A DNA stretch of 64,000 nucleotides. Origin: Litoditis marina. Lineage: Eukaryota > Nematoda > Chromadorea > Rhabditida > Rhabditidae. Below the pieces are notes generated by a model. The model was given only the letters and a program-made list of their open reading frames with translations, was not told where the DNA came from and made no database searches. Positions within the stretch are counted from its first letter, which is position 1. Every line of letters begins with the position of its first letter. The DNA is taken from positions 16,643,904 to 16,707,903 of the forward strand of contig OZ038436.1 in the NCBI GenBank assembly GCA_964036275.1. The letters run 5' to 3'. Both the position numbers and the translations under genes were made by a program. Shown piece by piece: positions 39,352-49,700 of this stretch.

Positions 39352-42300
39352 CTAAAAAACTGGTAGTTTTATAAATTGTTGGTACTTCTTCATAAGCCTG
39401 ACCTTCATCTCCTTCAATTCGTCGGTCCAGTCAATCTCGGCAATCTTTTCCACAGCCGACACGAACAGACGTTTTGCCTTCTCGGCGTTGTCGTGGAAAG
39501 TTTTCATCACCAGCTCCATCGACACCTTCAGGTACAATAATGTAATTTAAGTAGTTAGAATTGTGCTTTATAGGAAAATAGGATATAATTCCTCACCTGT
39601 TCTTCTTCCTTCCAACAATCGAAGTCGGTGACCAGCGCAGTTGTGGCATATGGCATGCCGAGCTCTTTGGCCAAACAACACTGTAAGAATACAATCAGAG
39701 AGAAAAAAACAGAAAAAGTGTTGCATGGTTCATGGTTCAATTTTAACGGTTATCGTACAGTGAAGTAAACATCCCGTGGTGTTTGTAGTTTGATCCCGTC
39801 GCTTTTCGGTCGATACCCGTGAAATATGGCGTGTATCGAGATCAGACTACAAAAAAGATAGGGTAACTCCCAATTACTGGCATTACAACCAACCTCCGGC
39901 ATCATGGTCATATTGACGAGACTGGCTCCCCAAGATCGGAACACGCAGCTCTCGGCTCGGGTGGAAAAACGAGGGCCCTCGATACACACGCCGAAGCCAG
40001 ACTTATGGAAGGGCAGAGACATGCTAGTTGCCACCGAGATCAAAACCTATAAATACGCAAATTATTCAACGACATCAACACGTTCACGTATATGAAAATG
40101 CGTATAGAGTATTGAAAAACTAAAAATGAGCAATACCCAACGAAAAAAAAACAAACACTGTCCCTCCTTTGAGACTATTATACTATTATTCGATACTTGA
40201 TAGTTTTACATTTACTGTCGTTTTGTGTGAATATGTGTCCGACCTGTCGTAGTTTCTCGTTGTAGGCTGGGTGCATTTGAATGTGGCAGACACCCGGGCA
40301 GTTTTCGTACGAGGCGTCGAAGAAAGTACTCTTTCTGCCATTTGTTCTGAAATCATGACACACTTATTATATGTGACCAATACAATTGTTACTATTCCAT
40401 CGATTGTTGAACGACGCACAGTTCGTTCTCCCTTCAGAAATGTCTGAAAATATTTAACAATTGAAGCCGAGAGGGAGATAAATGAAAAGAGAAAAGGTGA
40501 GAAAGTTTTACAGAGTGAGTTAATATTTTGTATAATCTTACATGTGGTTAAATGTGAATTTCCGTCCAATTTCGCCCCTAAGTCTAATATTGGACGGGAA
40601 TTCGCTATCTTGGTTAGTGGGGCTGCACTTATAGGGATGCGAAGTTGTGAATCATCTGACTCATCAGTTAGACCTAACCAGATTACTACCGCAAAATAAT
40701 AAACTAATAAATACACAAAGTAACTTAAATAAGAAACTAAAATAAACATAAACAATAAAAACTGATTAATTATTTATTATCTGTCTAAGATAATGCGCGC
40801 GTAATGTTTTCTATTCTAAATAAACTTAGAGAAGGCGAGTGGTGTGGTGAATGAGGCTGTCTTCTGTCCAGACGAGAGAGAGAGTGGCTCACCTGTCGAG
40901 TACGGAATCCGGGAAGACCAGCTCTCCCGGTTTAACATTCTCCTGCAGAGATCCACACGCAGTAGAGGCTATGATCACAGTTGCACCTGCAAAGATGGTT
41001 ATCTTGAAATGATGTGGATCCTTTCTTCACGCTTTCTTTAAAGACGAAAATGAGACATTCATGGCTAATTCGACTATAACGCAATTAAAATAGTACCCAA
41101 TTGCTTCAGGGCCCAGAGGTTGGCCCGATAATTCACGTTTCCGGGCATTATGTCATGTTTGCGTCCATGTCGCGCCAACAGAATGCACGCAACTCCATTG
41201 ATGGTACCTGAAAATCAAGGACTATAAACAAATTTCAAAACAGTGGACATTTTTCTCGTAAATGTTTACAGGCAACAAAACATAGAAGGTCTTTGAGGCA
41301 TATATAAACATGGTCCACGATGAACAAAAACTAACGACCTGGACGGTTTACGGCCAATTCTACAACTAACCGGGTTTTTAGGTAACCTAACCCTTTTTTG
41401 GTAACCTATTTTTGAGGTTACCTTGGTAGGTAACCTGAAAGTAACCTGAAACTAAAATACGGTTACCGTTCAAACTAACGGTAAAAACCACATTTTGCGT
41501 TAAAAAAACAGGTAACCGGTTTTTAATTTTAGGTTACCAACCGGTTACCTACTGCGGTAACCTGAAAAATAGGTTACCAAAAAAGGGTTAGGTTACCTAA
41601 AAACCCGGTTAGATATAGAATTCACCACGGTTTACACATGCAGATGAAATGCAACTCAGGTTGGTTTTCTAGAAAAGTTTTGGTTGCTTTCAAATGAAAC
41701 CACATGTGTAAACCGCCAACGATCTACAAGCACAATTGCAACCACAGACGAATACAGAACAAACTCACCACCTCCGACAACATATATTAGTACCTTCGAG
41801 AAGTTTGTCACTTGGTTTTCCAAACGGTGTTTCCACTTCAACCTAAAGAAAAGTCATGCACACACCCTAGGATCGCGGAACAATGATTTGTGATCTATGT
41901 CAGAACCAATAACGGACAGTCAGTGGTAAAACCAACTTCATACTTTGGTTTAAATATGTGTGGACATGCAGTGTAACTAATTTCCCTGGGAAAAACTCGA
42001 AGAATCGTCTAAAAACTCTTTATTTTGAAATGTAAGGGTCATGTATGCAGACTAATTATGGGAAAATCGGGCCGAAGATAGATAGTATTCTGGCGCGATA
42101 AATGAGTTCTGCTCACATTAAATATCTTCGAGGAAAAGTCACGGGAACATTGACTTTTTACCCCCCCCCCACCTTTCTGAATTTGTATTGCGTTTGGGGA
42201 ATTGTAGTTTGACCCCCCACCGGGGGGTTATAATTCAATTTATCACCTGCAATACAAAAGTTTGAGGGTGGGGGGTAAAAAGTAAACATTTCCGGTATTG

Positions 42301-42857
42301 AAGTTCAGCCCCCCACTCGTTGAAGTTTGACCCCCACCATTGAAGTTCTACCCCCGCCGACCCAAGTGGGGGGTAAATAGTAAATGTCGACGTTGAATTT
42401 TGACCCCCCCACTCTCCTAGATTTTCAGGTTTTAGCTTGGGTGGGGGGTTGAAGTGCTACGGGGGGGACCCAACTAAAGTGGGGGCGATACTTCAATTTT
42501 CCCAAAGTCACAACCCACACAACATAGATCTATACACAATTTGATGACTTATGTCGGCTCCACGGCGTTCTCGCCTACAGTAATTTTTGCGACTTAACTT
42601 GTATTGAGCTCCGTCCACAAAGTTTTCGTGGCGGGACACTGTATCCCACTGCAATTTGGAATGGTCGTAGCATTAATTCGCTGCGTATCGCGCTTATTTT
42701 CACGCGAATCATTTGCGGAGCGTCTAAAATTGAGGACGCGAGTTCCTTATTTAATCAAGCTGTTGTTGAGAACGCCGTGGCTCACCTCTTTTGGATTCAG
42801 GAGAATTTGAGGATCTTCCAGTCCAGATCCGCCGATAATGCCGACTTTAACCACCAT
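39352..42857 (-). CDS. MTAP: S-methyl-5'-thioadenosine phosphorylase (MTAP), complete, 8 exons
   Basis: Exons 5' to 3': 42786-42857, 41794-41842, 41097-41207, 40893-40986, 40244-40346, 39894-40046, 39597-39680, 39352-39525. The spliced CDS is 840 nt (279 aa plus TAG), and all phases agree. The enzyme cleaves methylthioadenosine, the by-product of polyamine synthesis, with phosphate, giving adenine and methylthioribose-1-phosphate for methionine salvage in the cytosol. Visible signatures: [11 protein letters not shown] at residues 6-16 (phosphate loop), ARHGRKH at 52-58, STACGSL at 85-91, [12 protein letters not shown] at 165-176, NMTMMPE at 188-194 and the purine-binding Asp pair in TDFDCW (213, 215). 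Length and motifs are those of the animal enzyme rather than purine nucleoside phosphorylase. The start ATG lies 2 nt after a CTACAG acceptor. Exon 2 is only 49 nt, in a stretch crowded with transposons, and encodes the ETPFGKPSD signature. Confidence 0.96.
39785..39850. mobile_element. 66-bp GTAGTTTGATC hairpin MITE (MTAP intron 6)
   Basis: Same length and core (TTTTCGGTCGA) as 38490-38555, with one mismatch in the right end (GATCAGACTAC). Confidence 0.75.
41366..41612. mobile_element. 247-bp hairpin element built of GGTAACC units
   Basis: Long inverted arms: the left starts CTAACCGGGTTTTTAGGTAA and the right is its near-perfect complement. The interior repeats GGTAACC/GGTTACC many times. 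In MTAP intron 2. Target duplication not clear. Confidence 0.75.
41628..41715. mobile_element. MITE with CGGTTTACACATG ends
   Basis: 88 bp with a perfect 13-bp TIR (CGGTTTACACATG / CATGTGTAAACCG), in MTAP intron 2 between the GGTAACC hairpin and exon 2. A relative is at 61801-61868, also with GGTTGCAT motifs. Confidence 0.7.
42150..42490. repeat. G-run/C-run cluster in MTAP intron 1
   Basis: About a dozen tracts of 5-10 G or C within 340 bp, often as TTGAAGTTTGACCCCC or GGGGGGTAAA. Both strands carry four or more nearby G-runs, so both could form G-quadruplexes. Confidence 0.7.
42561..42779. mobile_element. MITE with CACGGCGTTCTC ends and 4-bp TSD (copy 1)
   Basis: TIR CACGGCGTTCTC against GAGAACGCCGTG, about 219 bp, flanked by GCTC on both sides. 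More than 85 percent identical by eye to 59648-59861. CAC ends plus 4-bp duplications resemble Chapaev elements of the CMC group. It lies in MTAP intron 1, 6 bp from the exon-1 donor. Confidence 0.85.
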
Positions 42858-43721
42858 TTCTGTAGGGTGCTAATGAAAAAAATAACTAGTTGCAGGGAAT
42901 GTCATATCTTATCAAAAATCGATAAGATAGGTAAGCCATGATAACAATACGTACTTGATTACCACAAACAGACGAGACGCCGAAAAATTTATAGTCGATA
43001 AAAACGAAACAAACAAAGGATATGACGAGAAAGGTCTAAATCGGCTACAATTTTAGACAAATCAAAACAAAGGGTTGCAAGTATCGTAGGCTAAAACAAG
43101 TTCGGTGAATAGCGAATTCTTCAAGGACAGCGTTGGTCATGCTCAGGACCACAATGTGGTGCTTCCAACGCCTGACTAGGTGAGACTATTGGAATCCCAG
43201 AATGTAAGTGAGACGAATGCTATCCTCTAACGAATTCGCCGATGGATTGGTCGCTGGCCGGTCACAGCACATTTTCTATGAAATCATAAGCCAGATGAAC
43301 TGGTAGAATAGACTAATTCATTCCAATGTGTGTGACCAACCCCACAAAATTAGAAAAACAACTACAGCATAATTGCATACCTATTCAACAATAATTTTCG
43401 ACAACTGGAAAAGCTAACCTACAAGTGGTTAAACCGGTAGGAAAGCCAAAAGCAACTAACAGAAAAATGAATAATAAATAGAACTCTAGATTCTCTAGAT
43501 TATTAGTCGATTCAAACAACGACCACGAAAGCCGCAGTGAGCACCCGACAGGGAAGAAGAAAACCAACCCATCATATTATAGGCCATTAAACAAGAGACA
43601 GATGCTCAAAACAAGTATCCAAAAGGATAAAACAAACCAAGCGTGAAAAAATAACAGAAAAACATTGAATATTCTTCAATACAAACACCGTGCAAAAATT
43701 GAGCATTTGACTTACAAAACA
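42858..43721. other. Spacer between eIF4G 3' end and MTAP 5' end
   Basis: 864 bp with no gene. It must hold the eIF4G 3'UTR and MTAP promoter or outron. I saw no AATAAA on the minus strand close to the eIF4G stop. Confidence 0.5.
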
Positions 43722-46700
43722 TTAATGATTCAACAAAGTGAACAAATTTTCGGCGCCTTTGATATCTGATTGACAACTCTTGAGAGCTTCATCGAGCCGA
43801 TCCTTATCAAGGGAAGAAAGGAAATTCAACTCTTCATAATCCATGGAACACGCGGTCATGCACTCCTCAGTATCGTCGATGTTGCTTGCGTTATATTTCA
43901 CCTAAAAGTTATCAGAATTCAAGAAATGTTGGAAAACGAAATAATGAATCCGAAACGGAAACTATAGAACCATATATAGTTCACGAGATATAGCTAGTAG
44001 AAAAGCCACGACTCACTCATCTATCGATCCATGTAAATTGTACCGATGAGCATTTCTTTTCAAAATCCACTATATGAAAAATAGTTTACCATTCGTTCCA
44101 ACACCGTCAAAAGTAGTTGATGAGATTTCTCCTTTCTTGGGTCTTTTCCAGCAGCAATGAAGCAGGGTCCGAAATCATTATAACTAGGTTTCGCACCCTC
44201 AACTGCGTCAGCACACTGAACAGCATTGACGATCACCTGAAAAATCGAATAAAAATAAAGCAGGTCTGAATGAATTATACAGAAACTTGAAATGCGTTAT
44301 ATGTGTGCAACACAGAAAGTAACCATTGAACCACCTAAATTTCATTTTTCATATTTAATCAAATAACATAAAAACGCACACATTAGGGTTGTTAATCGAG
44401 TTCAAAATTTCGAGTTTTCGAGTTTTGGTAAATTTCGAGTTTTCGAGTTTTCGAGTTTTGGAAAATTTCGAGTTTTCGTGTTTTGGAAAATTTCGAGTTT
44501 TCGAGTTTTTCGTGTTTTGGAAAATTTCGAGTTTTCGAGTTTTCAAGTTTTGAGAAATTTCGAGTTCGACTCGAAAATTTTGGTTTCATGTCGATTACCC
44601 CCCTCGACTAAAAGAGGTCAATTCAATTAGCGAGACAACCAGTAGAATGGTACCCGGGGTAGGCAAGCGGTATGTCTTTGAATGGCGGCAAGCGTTTGAT
44701 TATGTTCTGCGCATCCCTAATTGGCGTACTATCTAACAGGGAGCGGAATTTGAAAATGAAAGTTAGCTTACTAGTTACACTGTAATTCTCAAAGTAAACG
44801 AAAAATTGTAGTGAATACATCATTTCAAAGCATGGGGACTCATGATACAAACTAGGAGAATAAGAAAAAAATATATAAAAAGTGATACGTTTTGCCTCTA
44901 CCCCAAACTGAATAAAATGCAGTGTCCCGGATGAAGCTGACCGTTCAGTAAATAACTAATCCTACCACCACACTTCGAAGGAACTAGGGATGCTTTCATA
45001 TCATCCGTTTCTATTCTACATGACTTACAGTACTAACTCGTGCTCATTATTTCCGTTGGAAAAAATTGAAATAAGACAGAGCGAAAAAGTGGTGAGAAAG
45101 TGTTATGTGGAGTCTGTATCAACGCCACTAGGTGATTTTATTTCGTTTAACCTGAGGTGCGAATTCGGAGCCAACTCCGTACGATACCCCACTTCAGCAG
45201 GTCATATAACGGGCGCAAAACTGTCGTAATTCAGAATTTTCACTACGATAGCACGTAGTCAAGAACATTTCAAAATTGTGCATCTTTCGTTGGTTTCGCA
45301 AATTTTTAGAGGGGTTCCAGCCTGGAATGTTGATTTCACATAAAGATCGTCTATTGTGGAAGCGAGTAAGCAAGTGTAGTTCAAGATAAACTACAGTTGC
45401 AACCCCAACCAGTATACTTGTTCGGACAACATAGCTTTCTGTTCTAGGTATTACATTGTTAGCAGCGTAGATTTTTTAGTGGATCACTCATATCTAAATC
45501 AACTACAACGAACACCAATAACGCTTAGTCAGTAGTGGTCTCACCAAAGTTTTGTGAACGTTCAACCGTCGTAGTAGTCTCAATTAGTGGGTCAGTAACC
45601 GCGATTTTCTTGAATAGTTTTTAAATTGACTAGCACAAAAATATCCTACAATCTTTGTATGCGTTGCTCTTTCATGATGATCAGCAACTAAATTTTCAGT
45701 GATGATAAACATAAGCGGCTTGGTTTTGTTTATCCGTGAAGGAGAGTGTGCGATAATTCAGAAGATTTACCACAAGAATCGAGAGAAACATTTGTTATCC
45801 AATCATTAGGATGAGGCGAATTTTTTATTCAACCCGGAATTTTGTTAACCCTATCAGTTAAACAATAACCAAGTTACTTGGTTAACTCTCTTGTAAACCA
45901 CTTGTTAATGGTTAACCCCTAATTTCCCCCAAAAGATATTGTAAAAAAAGGGTAAACAAAAGGGTTAACCAGTTAACCCGGGTAAGGTTTCCTGAGTAGG
46001 GTAAACGAAATACCGGGTCCCTGATGGAATTGGCCTTCCGATTAACTCCGTTTGAAAAGTTTCGAAACCAGCAAATATTCCTCAGAATATGAAGAGTTCT
46101 CATTTACCGAACTACCGTAGTTAAAGTATGGATAATGACAGTCTCGCGCCCAAATATTCTTATCTTGATTGAAAGCTAAAGTTCGGTATTTCGTATTTGG
46201 TACACGCACGATGATAAAATGCTAAATGACACATATTTACTCAAACGGCATCTTGAAATGATTCAAGAACCATTTTATAATGTTTGTACTATATTTTTGC
46301 AGCTTTTCAACTGTGTGATTGTCATAAGTAACTTTAGAGTAGTTCAATAATGTATCACTCGCCCTATAAGATTTCTAAGTAATCTTTTACGCTTTGTGAC
46401 TTGACAAATGTACACTAGCTGGCTTTCCATTACCATTACTGTCACCCCTGATATCAATTACGAGAGACGACACCTCTGGTGCTAATTAAGAGAGACGACC
46501 ATCAGGGGGTGAAGGAAGGGGGGGAATCGACGTAAGACCGAAAATTTTCGAGTTTTTTCGAGTCGAGTCGAGTTTCGACTTTAACAACCCTAGCACACAT
46601 GCACAAACAAACCTCAGCCAATCTGGTCCAGACCGCAGGATAGTCCACCCACATTTCGGTGTCAACGGCTACCTCACAAAACTGTGCCAGTCTGAAACAT

Positions 46701-49700
46701 ATATTGATATACACTAATATTGAGAACAGGAACATAGCTTAGAGCACTAACATTGTTCCCGGGAATCAGGTGGGAATATCTACCAACATTATGTTTTCTC
46801 TGTATCGGCCGTATTTTCCTTGATGATGTCCTAGTAAAATCCACCCTAGACATGTAATTCAAACACTTCATTACCAACGATCGAAGGAACGTTTGCGGGG
46901 TGATTTGACTAGCTCGCTCAAACCAACCATGGTTACAAATATACATCATATTTTCAACTTCTGCCAGCAGTAAAATCAACCTACCCTTTGAAGCAATCTG
47001 CACGTTGTTTGGTATCTTGCACAGCTGTACAAACGACCTGACCTAGCAAAGGAAGATGACCCAACGATACCTAAAATAATTTACATTGTATACAAAAAAT
47101 ATACAAACCTCTGCTGCTCTGGTCTATCTGCTGACTCTAACTGATAAACATCTGCTGGTGGAAGGATAGAGCACCTTTCAAGATCAACTCAATTTAGAAT
47201 GATCCCAAGAATACCAGATGAACAAATTATTAACTCAATAAACATATATTTATCACCCAGTATGTTCTATGAAGAGAACTCAGAAGGATTTAATTACAAA
47301 CCTTTTCCACAGCTGATAGAGCCAGATATTGGAATATATCGGCGACTGTTGGCTTGCCGTATTTTTCCATTCCAACTTTCTTGAACAAGTCTTCCACCAT
47401 CTGAAAAACAATTCGTTCAACCCAAGATCCATCCAGCATCAACCCAACAACACATTCATTCATATATATTAAAGTTGAACTACATCTGCTGCAACGCATT
47501 TGACAAGGTGATTTTTGTTGATCCTCCTCGGGATATCAAAAATAAGCATAACAAACGATTGAGCAGTTATATGAAAGATAGATGTCAGGAAAGTTGGGAA
47601 AACACGTGCAAAAACCAATATGGAGGCTTTACAACAATATAAGTCCACCCACTTTGGCTGGTTTTACAGATTTACCAGATTTCGCTTCAGAAACGTCGTA
47701 AAATGTACAGAAAGGTGATATGTGAATAATTTTTATGCAGATTAACTGAGTACTACTCACCTCACTCATAGGTAGGTCACCGCTCGCAACTTCTTGCAAA
47801 TCAGAGTTGATATTGTTCTTCAGTTTTCCCAACAATTCCTCGTTCTTCTTCTGGTCCTGCTCAGGCTCAGCATCTTGAGAATTGATTGAAAGCTGAAGCA
47901 GAAGAAAATGAATACTATATTAATGCCACGAAAATGGAAACTGGCTCAACTAAAAGGGTGAAAATGGGTAGTTCTTAGTCTACTTGACCCACAAAAAAAC
48001 TGCAGTTAATCTGATGCACAAGTAAAGTTCTTAAAAAACGTTAAAATAAAACATCTGATTCATGAATTACAAGTTTTGCATCGAAAATGACCAAATATTG
48101 AGAATATGGTAAGCCTTTTTTAAATTGTTTGTGCCTATTCGGCCAAACTAGCCTAGGCCCAGGAGATGGTGATCTTGTAATCTTAGAATGATTTTACAGA
48201 AGCTAACAATCTTCACCAACCTGAGAGTCGGTTTTCTTCACAGTGTTTCCACCAATAAGAGACGCAGCAGCAAGAGCGGAGGATTTACCCTCAGCATGAG
48301 ACAACTAAAATAAATATAGAAAAACGTGCTTAAATTGAAAGGAAGAATAGCCGTGGGATATTTTTGCTTTCAAATCGAAAGTTTTTTGCTAGATCTAAGA
48401 TAGGCAATGTTCTTCAACCTCATGGTTGGGGGTGAAGTATAATTGTACACGTGTACCAACGATATGATCTGACGGCTTCGAATACCTACCTTCCTGGCTT
48501 CGCTTCCATCTCTACTTCCGTTACGACCGCCCCAGGCGCCACCCGTGCTAGAACGAGTCATCGCCGATCCTTCATTCGCTCCTCCGCCTGATGCACCAGA
48601 CTTCCAGACCTTCTTCGTCGTTCCACTTCCAGCCTACAACAAGGTAAACAGATAACTAAACATAGTTCTTATTTGGTGTGACGACATACTGAAATGAGGT
48701 GCAAAACCCGAACCGGCGCGTACTCACCTGCGACAGACTGAGGTTCCGCGGTGGAGCACTGGTTGGGGCAAGCTTGGAGCTGACTGCAGCCATCGCTTGT
48801 CGGTCCTTGGTTGACCTCATCTGGCCTCCATTGAATCGATTATCCAACGAACTGCGAGATGGAACCGGTCCATTGTTACGTCGCAGAGAACCACCTCCCA
48901 TTCGCATACCCGATCGTTTGTCATACTGAAATCAATGGAAGAACGGTAAAGAGCCACAATTAGCACTAAATCGAAATATTCGAATGGAAAATTCACTATA
49001 GAATAGCTCATATTTTAGTATAGATATACTTTAGTTGTAAATCGTAACGAATGAATTGTGGTTGGGACAGAAGACGCAATTCACAATCAAGCAAGAAAGA
49101 GAATCGATTCATTCCGAAAGATTACCACAGACTGTTTGAAATAATCGATGAACCAACCATACGTAAAATACCCCCTTATTTTAATGCGGACTAATGCTCA
49201 CTTTTGCCCGATTTTGACCGGGGCATGCTCACTTTTTCGAGTAATGTCACAGATTCTCGATAAAATTCAACGCATTGTGAGTGCCTATCAGCGATGAGAG
49301 ACCTCAACCTAGAAACCCCATACTATTATTATATGTTAGTGAAGTCAGACGAAAACTCTCACCGAATCTCTCTGTTGTTGTTGTTGCATCTGCTCTCGTT
49401 CGATTTCTTTGTGAATTTCATCGATCTTTTTCGGTCCTTGGTCGACAACCTTCCTCTGCATCCAATTATTGGAACGAAGCTCAATAACTCCCATAATCAT
49501 GAACCTGAGAAAAGATAGAATAAGTTGGATGAATGCGAAAGACAAATAAATAGAAAATCACGATATGGCCATTATTTGCGCGAAAGAGTCTGGAAATTTA
49601 TTTTATAATATTCCTAATAGAAATATATATATTCACATTTTCTATCTTTGTGGTAATACCAAACTCTCATGTTTGCTCTTTTGTTAGTATCTGCTTCCTT

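Noticed and set aside
41684..41893. Plus-strand open frame resembling reverse transcriptase ([10 protein letters not shown])
   Set aside because: It is the antisense of MTAP exon 2 and flanking MITE; the minus-strand reading is the real one.
42604..42810. Open frames sharing [15 protein letters not shown] at 42604 and 59631
   Set aside because: The two similar peptides come from the two copies of the CACGGCGTTCTC MITE, not from a gene family.
44355..44589. Lys/Arg/Asn-rich repeat protein on the minus strand
   Set aside because: Translation of the TTTCGAGTT simple repeat within a hAT-like MITE.
44623..44850. Minus-strand frame with NIIKRLPPFKDIPLAYPGYH, after an acceptor-like CTGTTAG
   Set aside because: Lies inside an eIF4G intron; phases already join perfectly without it and I know no such segment in eIF4G. 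Could be a decayed fragment.
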